NCBI RefSeq assembly: GCF_937900395.1
Contig: NZ_CALCDX010000024.1
Coordinates: 1-24,055, forward strand
DNA: 24,055 nucleotides
Source of the DNA: an uncultured Caulobacter sp.
GTDB taxonomy: Bacteria; Pseudomonadota; Alphaproteobacteria; Caulobacterales; Caulobacteraceae
Direction of reading: 5' to 3'
The number at the start of each line of letters is the position of its first letter. Position 1 is the stretch's first letter. The notes below the pieces were generated by a model, which worked only from the letters and a program-made list of their open reading frames with translations, made no database searches and was not told where the DNA came from. Position numbers and translations under genes: made by a program. Positions 9,359 to 16,983 of the stretch are shown here, in pieces.

Positions 9359-10357
9359 ATGCGCCGTCGCGCCTTTGTCGTCCTGGGGGCCGCCTTAAGC
9401 CTCGCCGCCCTGACCGCCTGCTCTCCCGCACCCAGCAAGGACGCCGCCCCGGCCGGCGTCACGAAGCTGAAACTGGCGACCGACTGGCGGGCTGAGGCCG
9501 AGCTGGGCGGCTATTACCAGGCGCTGGCGACCGGCGAGTACAAGAAGCGCGGCCTGGACGTGACCCTGATCCAGGGCGGCCCGGCCGTGAACGTACCGCA
9601 GCTGCTGGCCACCGGCGCCGTTGATGTCGGCGTCGGCTCCAACAGCTTCATCGTCATGAACCTGGCGAAGGAAGGCGCGCCGGTGAAGGCCGTGGCGGCC
9701 TTCATGCAGAAGGACCCGCAGGTCCTGATCGCCCACCCGGACCAGGGGGTCAATTCGATCGCCGACATGAAGGGCCGGCCGATCCTGCTGGCCGACGCCT
9801 CGATCACCGCTTTCTGGGTCTGGCTGAAGGCCAAGTACGGCTTCGCCGACGACCAGGTGCGCAAGTACAACTATTCCAGCGCGCCCTTCCTGGCCGACAA
9901 GCGGGTGATCCAGCAGGGCTACGCCACCAGCGAGCCCTACCTGATCGAGAAGGAAGGCAAGATCAAACCGGCGGTCTTCCTGCTCGCCGACAGCGGCTAT
10001 CCGGCCTACGCCTCGATGGCCCTAGTCCCCGACAGCCTGATCGCCAAGAACCCTGCGGCCGTGCAGGCCTTTGTCGAGGCGACCGCCGCCGGCTGGAAGT
10101 CCTATCTCTATGGCGATCCCAAGCCGGGCGACGCGGCGATCCTGAAGGACAATCCGGAGATGACCCAGGATGTCCTCGACCAGGCGCGCGAAAAGATGCG
10201 GTCCTACGGCATCGTCGGCAAGGACGGCGAGATCGGCCAGATGAGCGACGCCCGCTGGGCGGAGTTCTTCAAGGTCGCCTCCGAACAAGGCGTCTATCCG
10301 AAGACCATGGACTACAAGAAGGCCTTCACCCTTCAGTTCCTGCCCAAGGGCCAATGA
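9359..10357 (+). CDS. ABC transporter substrate-binding lipoprotein, NMT1/SsuA/TauA type
   Basis: A 332-residue periplasmic binding protein. The N terminus combines an Arg-rich start (MRRRAF, possibly a Tat signal), a hydrophobic stretch and a lipobox LTAC with Cys21, so it is probably a lipoprotein. The mature part matches the NMT1/THI5-like fold: KLKLATDWRAEAELGGYYQA, then GEYKKRGLDVTL, then a VPQLLATGAVDVGVG segment. This family binds nitrate, sulfonates, taurine, thiamine pyrimidine precursors and other small anions or heterocycles. I cannot tell which applies here, and no catabolic enzyme lies beside it. The start is ATG 9359 with GGGGAGA 8 bases upstream. The stop overlaps the next start (ATGA), so translation is probably coupled. 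Confidence 0.88.
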   Translation: MRRRAFVVLGAALSLAALTACSPAPSKDAAPAGVTKLKLATDWRAEAELGGYYQALATGEYKKRGLDVTLIQGGPAVNVPQLLATGAVDVGVGSNSFIVMNLAKEGAPVKAVAAFMQKDPQVLIAHPDQGVNSIADMKGRPILLADASITAFWVWLKAKYGFADDQVRKYNYSSAPFLADKRVIQQGYATSEPYLIEKEGKIKPAVFLLADSGYPAYASMALVPDSLIAKNPAAVQAFVEATAAGWKSYLYGDPKPGDAAILKDNPEMTQDVLDQAREKMRSYGIVGKDGEIGQMSDARWAEFFKVASEQGVYPKTMDYKKAFTLQFLPKGQ

Positions 10358-11103
10358 ACGGCTCCGTCGCCAGCCTTTCCGGCGTCGAGGTCGACTACGC
10401 CCGGGGGCGCGCCCTCGGCCCCATCGACCTGACCCTCGCGTCCGGCGAGATCGTCGCCCTCGTCGGCCCCTCCGGCTGCGGCAAGTCCACGGCGCTGCGC
10501 CTGCTGGCGGGCCTGGAAGCGCCCACGCGCGGCGACGTGGCGCGCGCCGCCGCCAAGGGCGAGACCTCGGTCGTCTTCCAGTCACCCACCCTGGCCCCGT
10601 GGCTATCGGCGCGGGACAATGCCGCCCTGCCGCTGGAGCTGGCGGGCGTCGCCAAGAAGGACGCCCTGGCGTCCGCCGACGAAGCCTTGCGCAAGGTCGG
10701 CCTAGGCCAGGCGCTCACCGCGCGGCCAGCCCAGCTGTCCGGCGGCATGGCCATGCGCGCCTCGCTGGCCCGCGCGCTGGTGACGCGCCCTCGCCTGCTG
10801 CTGCTGGACGAACCCTTCGCGGCGCTGGACGAGATCACCCGCCGCGCCCTGGCCGACGACGTCCTGGCCCTGGCCGCCGAGCTGTCGCCAGCCGTGGTCT
10901 TCGTGACCCACAATGTCGAGGAAGCCGTCTACATGGCCCGCCGCGTGGTGGTGATGACGCCTGGCCCCGGCCGCGTCGCGGGCGAAGTGGCGATCAACGG
11001 CCCGCTCGTTCGTCCGCCCGGTTTTCGCACGACCGAAGCGTTCCGCGCCGCCGCCGAAACCGTCTCCGGTCTACTGGCGCGCGCCACCGAGGCGGCGGCA
11101 TGA
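10354..11103 (+). CDS. ABC transporter ATP-binding protein, SsuB/TauB type
   Basis: A 249-residue cytoplasmic ATPase that powers the importer. Walker A GPSGCGKST is at 38-46, the Q loop is near Gln76 (VVFQSPTLAPWLS, typical of the nitrate/sulfonate/taurine subfamily), the signature LSGGM at 128-132, Walker B LLLLDEP at 148-154, and the switch His at 186 (FVTHNVEEA). The signature continues AMRASLARAL, so the Gln-Arg usual after LSGGM is replaced by Ala-Met; otherwise the protein looks intact. Its ATG overlaps the stop of the binding-protein gene, and its own TGA overlaps the permease ATG. Confidence 0.93.
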   Translation: MNGSVASLSGVEVDYARGRALGPIDLTLASGEIVALVGPSGCGKSTALRLLAGLEAPTRGDVARAAAKGETSVVFQSPTLAPWLSARDNAALPLELAGVAKKDALASADEALRKVGLGQALTARPAQLSGGMAMRASLARALVTRPRLLLLDEPFAALDEITRRALADDVLALAAELSPAVVFVTHNVEEAVYMARRVVVMTPGPGRVAGEVAINGPLVRPPGFRTTEAFRAAAETVSGLLARATEAAA

Positions 11104-11858
11104 AGCGGGTCCTCGCCCCCCTGATCCTGGTCGCGGTCCTGCTGGGCGGCTGGGAGATCGCCTGCCGCGCCCTGGCGGTTCCGCCCTATCTGCTGCCCGC
11201 GCCCAGCGCGATCGGCGCGGCGTTCCTGGAGTCCTGGCCGCTGTTGCTGAGCTCGGCCTGGGCGACACTGTCGACGGCCCTGATCGCCCTCGTGATCGCC
11301 AGCGTCGTCGCCTGCGCCCTGGCCTTGGCCGTGAGCCTGAACAGCCTGCTCGAAGACGCCGTCCGGCCTATCGCCGTCACCTTGCAGGTCACCCCGCTGG
11401 TGGCGATCGCGCCGCTGGTGACGATCTGGGCCGGCATCGAGCATCCTGGCCGGGCGGTGACGGGTCTGGCGGCGGTCGTGGCGTTTTTCCCGATCTTCTC
11501 GGGCGCCCTGACCGGCCTGAAGGCCGTCGATCCGGATCTGGCCCGCCTGTTCGACCTCTATGGCGCGACGCCGCTGCAGCGCCTGGTCCGCCTGCGCCTG
11601 CCGTCGGCCGTTCCCGCCCTGCTCGAGGGGCACAAGGTGGCGGCGGGCCTGGCGGTGATCGGGGCCGTGGTGGCCGAGTTCGTGGCGGGGTCGGGCGGGG
11701 CCCAGGGCCTGGCCTGGCGCATTCTCGAAGCCTACAACCGCCTGCAGACCGGCAAGGTCTTCGCGGCCCTTCTCGCCCTGGCCATTCTGGGCGTCGGGTT
11801 GAACGCCGCGATGGAGTTTGTCGAACGTCGACTTCTCAACATTTGGCGCGGCCGTTAG
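11100..11858 (+). CDS. ABC transporter permease, SsuC/TauC type
   Basis: A 252-residue inner-membrane permease with about six transmembrane segments. The cytoplasmic coupling (EAA-like) loop is at about 149-170 (RLFDLYGATPLQRLV then LPSAVP), which docks with the ATPase. The N terminus (GGWEIACRA, then PPYLLPAPSAI) is typical of BinPDT_1 permeases of the nitrate/sulfonate/taurine group. The ATG at 11100 overlaps the TGA of the ATPase gene by ATGA, completing a binding protein-ATPase-permease operon. There is no second permease, so it probably acts as a homodimer. Confidence 0.92.
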   Translation: MKRVLAPLILVAVLLGGWEIACRALAVPPYLLPAPSAIGAAFLESWPLLLSSAWATLSTALIALVIASVVACALALAVSLNSLLEDAVRPIAVTLQVTPLVAIAPLVTIWAGIEHPGRAVTGLAAVVAFFPIFSGALTGLKAVDPDLARLFDLYGATPLQRLVRLRLPSAVPALLEGHKVAAGLAVIGAVVAEFVAGSGGAQGLAWRILEAYNRLQTGKVFAALLALAILGVGLNAAMEFVERRLLNIWRGR

Positions 11859-11982
11859 GCCAAGATTAAGCGGCGCGCCCCTACGAAAGCATCGACGTTC
11901 CTTCGGTTCGGATGTTCATGCGCGTCGCCGCTTTCACCGCCGTTATCGCCGATCGGAAAGCTATCGCGCGTGGCGAGGCGTC

Positions 11983-13074
11983 ATGATGGAATCGCGTCTC
12001 CACGAACTGATCACCCTGGCCAACGAGCCCTCAAGCGAGAAGCGGCGCGAGCTGCTGCGCGGCGTCACCGACATGTTCTTCGCCGGCGAAGGCCACAGCG
12101 CCCTGGAAATGGAGCTGTTCGACGACGTCCTGAGCCAGCTGGCCGGCGACATGGAAGAGGCGGTCAAGGCCGAGCTGGCCCAACGGCTGGGCGACGCCCA
12201 GACCGCGCCGCGCGGTCTCTCCCGCGCCCTGGCCTCGGAAAGCATCGCGGTCGCCGCCCCGATCCTGCGCGGCTCGGGCGCCCTGACTGACGAGGACCTG
12301 CTGCACGTCGCCCGCACCCAGGGCCAAGATCACCTGCGCGCGATCTCGCAGCGCCCCAGCGTCTCCAGCGTCGTGTCGGACGCCATCGTCGCGCGCGGCG
12401 ACGACGACACCCTGGGCGTGCTGCTGCGCAACGAGGGGGCGGTGCTGTCGCGCGAGGCGCACGAGACCGTCGTCGACCGGGCGACCGCCAATCCCGCCCT
12501 GCACGAGGCGGTGATCGACCGCCAGAGCCTGCCCGTCGACCTGCTGAACGAGATGTACTTCGTCGCCGAAGCGCGGCTGCGCGACCGCATCCTGGAGCGC
12601 AACGCCAACGTCGATCCGGCGACCCTGGAGGCCGCGCTGGCGGCGGGCCGCAAACGGATCGCGGCCAAGGACGGGGCGCTGCCGCCCGACCACGCCGAGG
12701 CCGAGAAGGAGTTCCGCGCCCTGCGCGCCAAGGGGCCGATCTCCCCGCAAATCCTGGCCAACATGCTGCGCGCCAAGCGCACGACCCTTTTCCTGGTGGC
12801 CCTGGCCGACCTGGCCGACGTCGACTTTCATACGGCCCGCAAGATCCTGGAGCGGCGCGAGATGGACGCCCTGTCGGTGATCTGCAAGGCCGCCGACTTC
12901 GACCGCGCGCTGTTCCTGACCTTCGCCCTCTTGATCCTCGAGCCCTCGGACGAGGTGATGGGCCGGGCCAAGGCCTATGGGGAGCTTTACGCCGCCCTGC
13001 CGCGCGAGGCGGCGTTGCGGACCATCCGCTTCTGGCGCCTGCGCCGGCAGACCGGCGACGTCGCCGCCGCCTGA
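11983..13074 (+). CDS. DUF2336 family protein
   Basis: A 363-residue predicted cytoplasmic protein. The N-terminal part (LITLANEPSSEKRRELLRGVTDMFF) and the following helical repeats match what I know of DUF2336, an alphaproteobacterial family of unknown function. The body is a run of Ala/Leu-rich amphipathic helices with no catalytic motif, signal peptide or membrane segment, so an alpha-helical scaffold or adaptor is likely. Two adjacent ATGs exist (11983 and 11986). A GAGG at 11975-11978 fits the second slightly better (7 bases). The frame is open back into the permease gene, but that extension is Arg-rich and unlike the family. The 124-base gap allows its own promoter. Confidence 0.8.
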   Translation: MMESRLHELITLANEPSSEKRRELLRGVTDMFFAGEGHSALEMELFDDVLSQLAGDMEEAVKAELAQRLGDAQTAPRGLSRALASESIAVAAPILRGSGALTDEDLLHVARTQGQDHLRAISQRPSVSSVVSDAIVARGDDDTLGVLLRNEGAVLSREAHETVVDRATANPALHEAVIDRQSLPVDLLNEMYFVAEARLRDRILERNANVDPATLEAALAAGRKRIAAKDGALPPDHAEAEKEFRALRAKGPISPQILANMLRAKRTTLFLVALADLADVDFHTARKILERREMDALSVICKAADFDRALFLTFALLILEPSDEVMGRAKAYGELYAALPREAALRTIRFWRLRRQTGDVAAA

Positions 13075-13168
13075 TCCCTCACGGACCTAAACCCGCCTTT
13101 GTCGCGCCTTGCGCGCGCCATGCGGGACGGCCAAGGTGCGGCTTCCTTTGTCCTGCCTTGGATTCTCG

Positions 13169-16072
13169 ATGATCAGCGCTTCGCGCTTGGCGCTCGTCGC
13201 CGCCGCCGGCCTCTCGCTCGCCGCCTGCTCCCACGTTCCGAAGCCTTCGCTGCCCTTGCCGAAGCGGGAGAGCGCCATCGAGGCGCCCGCCCTGGCCGGA
13301 CCGCGCCAGAGCGACCTGAAACCGGGCCAATGGGCGCAAGCCCTGTCCGACGTCGCGCCCGATCCGGCCTGGCGCTTCGGCGTGCTGCCCAACGGCATGC
13401 GCTATGCGATCCGCAAGAACGCCACGCCGCCCGCCCAGGCCAGCTTGCGCCTGTGGTTCGACGCCGGCTCGCTGATGGAAGCCGACGACCAGCAGGGCCT
13501 GGCCCACTTCCTCGAGCACATGGCCTTCAACGGCTCCAAGAATGTGCCCGAAGGCGAGATGATCAAGATCCTGGAGCGCCATGGCCTGGCGTTCGGGGCC
13601 GACACCAACGCCCAGACCAGCTTCGACGAAACGACCTATCAGCTGGACCTGCCCAAGACCGACGACAGCACGGTCAACGACTCGCTGATGCTGCTGCGCG
13701 AGGCGGCCAGCGAGCTGACCATCGCTCAGGACGCGGTCGATCGCGAACGCGGCGTCGTGCTGTCGGAAGAGCGCGCTCGCGACACGCCCGGCTATCGCGT
13801 CGCCATCAAGACCCTGTCGGCCCAGATGGAAGGCCAGCTGCCGCCCAAGCGCATCCCGATCGGCAAGACCGACATTCTCAAGAACGCCTCGGCCCAGCGG
13901 ATCCGCGACTTCTACGAGGCCTATTACCGTCCCGAGCGGGCGGTGCTGGTCGCCGTGGGCGACTTCGACGTCGACGCCATGGAAGCCAAGATCAAAGCCA
14001 GGTTCGGCGACTGGGCCGGCAAGGGCCAGCCGGGCAAGAATCCGGACGTCGGTCCGGTGGCCAAGCGCGGCCCGACCGCCAAGCTGATCGTCGAGTCCGG
14101 CGCGCCTTGGAGCGTCCAGATGACCTGGATGCGCAAGCCCGACGGCCTGGTCGAAACCAAGGCCCTCGACGAGCGCGACATGCTGGAGAACCTGGCCTTC
14201 GCCGTGCTGAACCGTCGGCTGCAGGCGCTGGGCCGCCTGGCCGAGCCGCCGTTCATCGCCGGCGGCGCCTTCAAGGGCGACCAGTACGGCGCGGTGCGCG
14301 TGACGACCCTCGGCGCGACGGCCCAACCGGGGCAGTGGCAGGACGCGATGCGGGCGCTCGACGCCGAGCAGCGCCGCGCCATCCAATACGGCGTTCGCCA
14401 GGATGAACTGGACCGCGAGATCGCCACCCTGCGCGCCAGCCTGGCCGCCGCCGCCGCGGGCGAAGCCACCCAGCGCACGCCAGTCCTGGCCAACCAATTG
14501 GTCGACACCCTCGGCGACGCCGAGGTCATCACCTCGCCCAGCCAGAACCTCGCCGCCTTCGACGCCATGACCAAGGGCCTGACCGCCGAGCGGGTCAATG
14601 CGGTGCTGAAGTCGTCGTTCGCCGGCTCGGGCCCGTTGGTGGTCATCGCCGCGCCGAGCAATATCGACGGCGGCGAGCCGGCGATCCTCAAGGCCTACGA
14701 AGACCTCAAGTCCCAGCCCGTCACGCCCCCGGCCGCGCCGGGCGTGACCGTGTGGCCCTATTCCAGCTTCGGTCCGACCGGCAAGGTGATCGAGCAGAAG
14801 GAGGTCAGCGACCTGGACGCCGTCTTCGTGCGGTTCGAGAACGGGGTCCGACTGACGGTGAAGCCGACCAAGTTCCGCGAGGGCCAGGTCGTCGTGAAGG
14901 TCCGCGCCGGCCACGGCCTGCTGGACCTGCCGTCCGACAAGCAGAGCCCGCTGTGGTCCGGCTCGGCCTTTGTCGAGGGCGGGCTGAAGCAGATCTCCGC
15001 CCAGGACATGGAGCGGGTTCTGACCGGCAAGATCTGGAACGCCCAGCTGGGCGTCGAGGACGACGCCTTCACCCTGAACGGCCGTACGCGCCCCGAGGAC
15101 CTGTCGACCGAGCTGCAGGTGCTGGCGGCCTTCGCCACCGAGCCCGGCTGGCGTCCGGAAGCCTTCAACCGGGTCAAGACCAGCTACGGCACGCTGCACG
15201 ACCAGCTGCAGAGCACCACCGGCGGGGTCCTCGGCCGCGACCTTGGCGGCCTGATGCACGGCGGCGACCAGCGCTGGACCTTCCCCTCGCGCGAGCAGAT
15301 CGCCAGCGCCTCGCTCGACGACCTGAAGACGGCGGTCGCCAATCCGCTGACCAAGGACGACATCGAGGTGGTGATCGTCGGCGACACGACGGTCGACAAG
15401 GCCATCGCCGCGGTGGCCGACACCTTCGGCGCCCTGCCCGCTCGGACCGAGCTTCCCGCGTCGGACGCCGCCCGCCAGGCGCCGTTCCCCGCCCCCTCGG
15501 CGACGCCCGTGATCCGCACGCACAAGGGCCGCGCCGACCAGGCCGCCCTGTTCATGGCCTGGCGCACCGACGACCTGTTCTCGAACCTGCAACGCTCGCG
15601 CGATGTCTCGGTGCTGGGCCAGGTCATGCAACTGCGCCTGATAGACGAACTGCGCGAGAAACAAGGGGCGACCTATTCGCCCAACGCCTCTTCGACCGCC
15701 AGCGTGGTGTTCAAGAACTGGGGCTACCTGGCCGTCAGCCTGGAAGTCCCGCCGGAGAAGCTGGACGCCGTCGTCGCCTCGATCCGCAAGATCGCCGCCG
15801 ACCTTCGTGACAAGCCGGTGACCGAGGACGAGCTGGAACGCGCCAAGAAGCCCCGCATCGACCAGATCGAGAAGGCGCGCGTGACCAACGAGTACTGGGT
15901 CGGCGCGCTGTCGGGCGCCCAGACCGATCCGCGCCTGCTGGACGCCACGCGATCGGTGCTGGCGGGGCTCGCCCGCGTCACGCCAGCGGATGTGCAGAAG
16001 GCGGCCAAGACCTACCTGGCGGACGACAAGTCCTGGCTGCTTCTGGTCAAGCCGGAAGCGGCCGCGAAGTAG
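13169..16072 (+). CDS. M16-family zinc metallopeptidase, lipoprotein
   Basis: A 967-residue two-module M16 (insulinase/PqqL-type) peptidase. The N terminus is a lipoprotein signal with lipobox LAAC (Cys20). The first module opens with VLPNGMRYAIRKN and contains the inverted zinc motif HFLEH (His113, Glu116, His117); the third ligand is probably Glu193 in DRERGVVLSEE. The second module begins near residue 545 (ENGVRLTVKPTKFREGQV) and lacks HxxEH, as usual for the non-catalytic half. It probably degrades peptides in the periplasm, anchored to a membrane; the substrate is unknown. The start is ATG 13169 because the signal peptide begins there, although its ribosome binding site is weak. The frame is open 20 codons upstream. 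A strong terminator follows. Confidence 0.92.
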   Translation: MISASRLALVAAAGLSLAACSHVPKPSLPLPKRESAIEAPALAGPRQSDLKPGQWAQALSDVAPDPAWRFGVLPNGMRYAIRKNATPPAQASLRLWFDAGSLMEADDQQGLAHFLEHMAFNGSKNVPEGEMIKILERHGLAFGADTNAQTSFDETTYQLDLPKTDDSTVNDSLMLLREAASELTIAQDAVDRERGVVLSEERARDTPGYRVAIKTLSAQMEGQLPPKRIPIGKTDILKNASAQRIRDFYEAYYRPERAVLVAVGDFDVDAMEAKIKARFGDWAGKGQPGKNPDVGPVAKRGPTAKLIVESGAPWSVQMTWMRKPDGLVETKALDERDMLENLAFAVLNRRLQALGRLAEPPFIAGGAFKGDQYGAVRVTTLGATAQPGQWQDAMRALDAEQRRAIQYGVRQDELDREIATLRASLAAAAAGEATQRTPVLANQLVDTLGDAEVITSPSQNLAAFDAMTKGLTAERVNAVLKSSFAGSGPLVVIAAPSNIDGGEPAILKAYEDLKSQPVTPPAAPGVTVWPYSSFGPTGKVIEQKEVSDLDAVFVRFENGVRLTVKPTKFREGQVVVKVRAGHGLLDLPSDKQSPLWSGSAFVEGGLKQISAQDMERVLTGKIWNAQLGVEDDAFTLNGRTRPEDLSTELQVLAAFATEPGWRPEAFNRVKTSYGTLHDQLQSTTGGVLGRDLGGLMHGGDQRWTFPSREQIASASLDDLKTAVANPLTKDDIEVVIVGDTTVDKAIAAVADTFGALPARTELPASDAARQAPFPAPSATPVIRTHKGRADQAALFMAWRTDDLFSNLQRSRDVSVLGQVMQLRLIDELREKQGATYSPNASSTASVVFKNWGYLAVSLEVPPEKLDAVVASIRKIAADLRDKPVTEDELERAKKPRIDQIEKARVTNEYWVGALSGAQTDPRLLDATRSVLAGLARVTPADVQKAAKTYLADDKSWLLLVKPEAAAK

Positions 16073-16081
16073 GCTGAAGTC

Positions 16082-16113
16082 AAAGGGCTCCGTCTCCGAC
16101 GGGGCCCTTTTTC
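16082..16113 (+). terminator. Intrinsic terminator after the M16 peptidase gene
   Basis: AAAGGGC-T-CCGTC and GACGG-G-GCCCTTT form a 12-bp stem with one mismatch around a TCC loop, followed by a T-run (16108-16112). It starts 10 bases after the stop codon. The best-formed terminator in the window. Confidence 0.9.
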
Positions 16114-16227
16114 TTATCCAGGACTGGATTGTGCGCCAAAATGGGACAGTCCAGCCGTTGGCGCGGTTCCTCCAGCAAGCTCCATGCGGCCCAAACCCGC
16201 CGCGCAGGAGCCCGCCGGGGGACAAGG

Positions 16228-16773
16228 ATGTTCCATCCCAGCACGGAACGACTGATCGACTACTGGCGTGATCGCCGGGGCGACGCCGCCTTGCCGCGTC
16301 GCACCGACATCGATCCAGGCGACTTCCTGGAGCTTCTGCCGCAGGTGTTCGTCCTGGGTCGCGACGGCGGCCGCCTGCCCTTCCGCCTGGCCGGCGGCTT
16401 CGTCAGCGATCTGCACGCCCGCGACCTGCGCGGCCAGGACGCCCTGTCGCTGTGGGCCCTCGCCCATCGCCTGGAGCTGAAAAGCGCCCTCGACGTCGCC
16501 CGCAAGCGCCGCACGCCGGTGGTCGCCGTGGCGGACATCCGCGCGCACGGCGTCGCCTCGGTCGGCATGGAGGTGCTGTTCGCGCCCCTGCGCGGCGCCA
16601 GCGGCGAGACCGACCGGTTCCTGGGCCTCTACCAGCCGATCGGCGCGACGGCCCGCCTGATGGGCCGCCCCGCCTACGAGCTGGGCCTGCGCGAAATCCG
16701 GCCGTTGGGCGAGGACAATCGCGACATGCCCCGCCTTCGCCTCGCCACCCTGGACGGCCGCCGGATCGCCTAG
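16228..16773 (+). CDS. PAS_5 family single-domain PAS protein
   Basis: A 181-residue soluble protein. The pattern RLIDYWRDRRG, then LPRRTDIDPGDFLELLPQVFVL, then FRLAGGFVSDLHARDLRGQD and SLW matches the alphaproteobacterial PAS_5 family. These are stand-alone PAS domains without an attached output. I believe the Caulobacter cell-cycle protein MopJ belongs to a similar single-domain PAS type, but I cannot say this is MopJ. Ligand and partner are unknown. The start is ATG 16228, preceded by GGGGGA and AAGG. The frame extends 33 codons upstream, but that part is basic and unlike the family. It stands alone between a terminator and a large inverted repeat. Confidence 0.85.
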   Translation: MFHPSTERLIDYWRDRRGDAALPRRTDIDPGDFLELLPQVFVLGRDGGRLPFRLAGGFVSDLHARDLRGQDALSLWALAHRLELKSALDVARKRRTPVVAVADIRAHGVASVGMEVLFAPLRGASGETDRFLGLYQPIGATARLMGRPAYELGLREIRPLGEDNRDMPRLRLATLDGRRIA

Positions 16774-16817
16774 CGTTGGATTCGGCTACCGGGCGCTCCT
16801 CAGCATTCCTTCAAACA

Positions 16818-16953
16818 ACCGTCATTCCCGCCCTTGTGGCGGGAACCCCTGGTTCAGCTGACACGTGAGATGCAAGCGGACTGCTGAGCAGTCCGCCCCT
16901 CCCGCACCTGCGGCGGATAGAGGGGTTCCCGCCACAAGGGCGGGAATGACGGT
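16818..16953. repeat. Long inverted repeat with perfect 33-base arms and an internal hairpin
   Basis: The left arm 16818-16850 (core GTCATTCCCGCCCTTGTGGC) is the exact reverse complement of the right arm 16921-16953. Between them a second perfect hairpin, GCGGACTGCT-G-AGCAGTCCGC, lies at 16876-16896. The element fills the gap between the convergent PAS and GMC genes. Its GTCATTCCCG end resembles the GTCAT-CCCG ends of dispersed palindromic elements in many proteobacteria, and a related end occurs at 19004-19117. It can act as a bidirectional transcript end. Dispersal in the genome is inferred. Confidence 0.85.
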
Positions 16954-16983
16954 GAGATTGAGTTAGCGGATTAAGGGCTCGCC

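Noticed and set aside
13079..16225. A 1048-codon minus-strand frame opposite the M16 peptidase
   Set aside because: It mirrors the codons of the real gene. High third-position GC removes stops on the opposite strand. The product is Arg/Gly/His/Gln-rich without domains.
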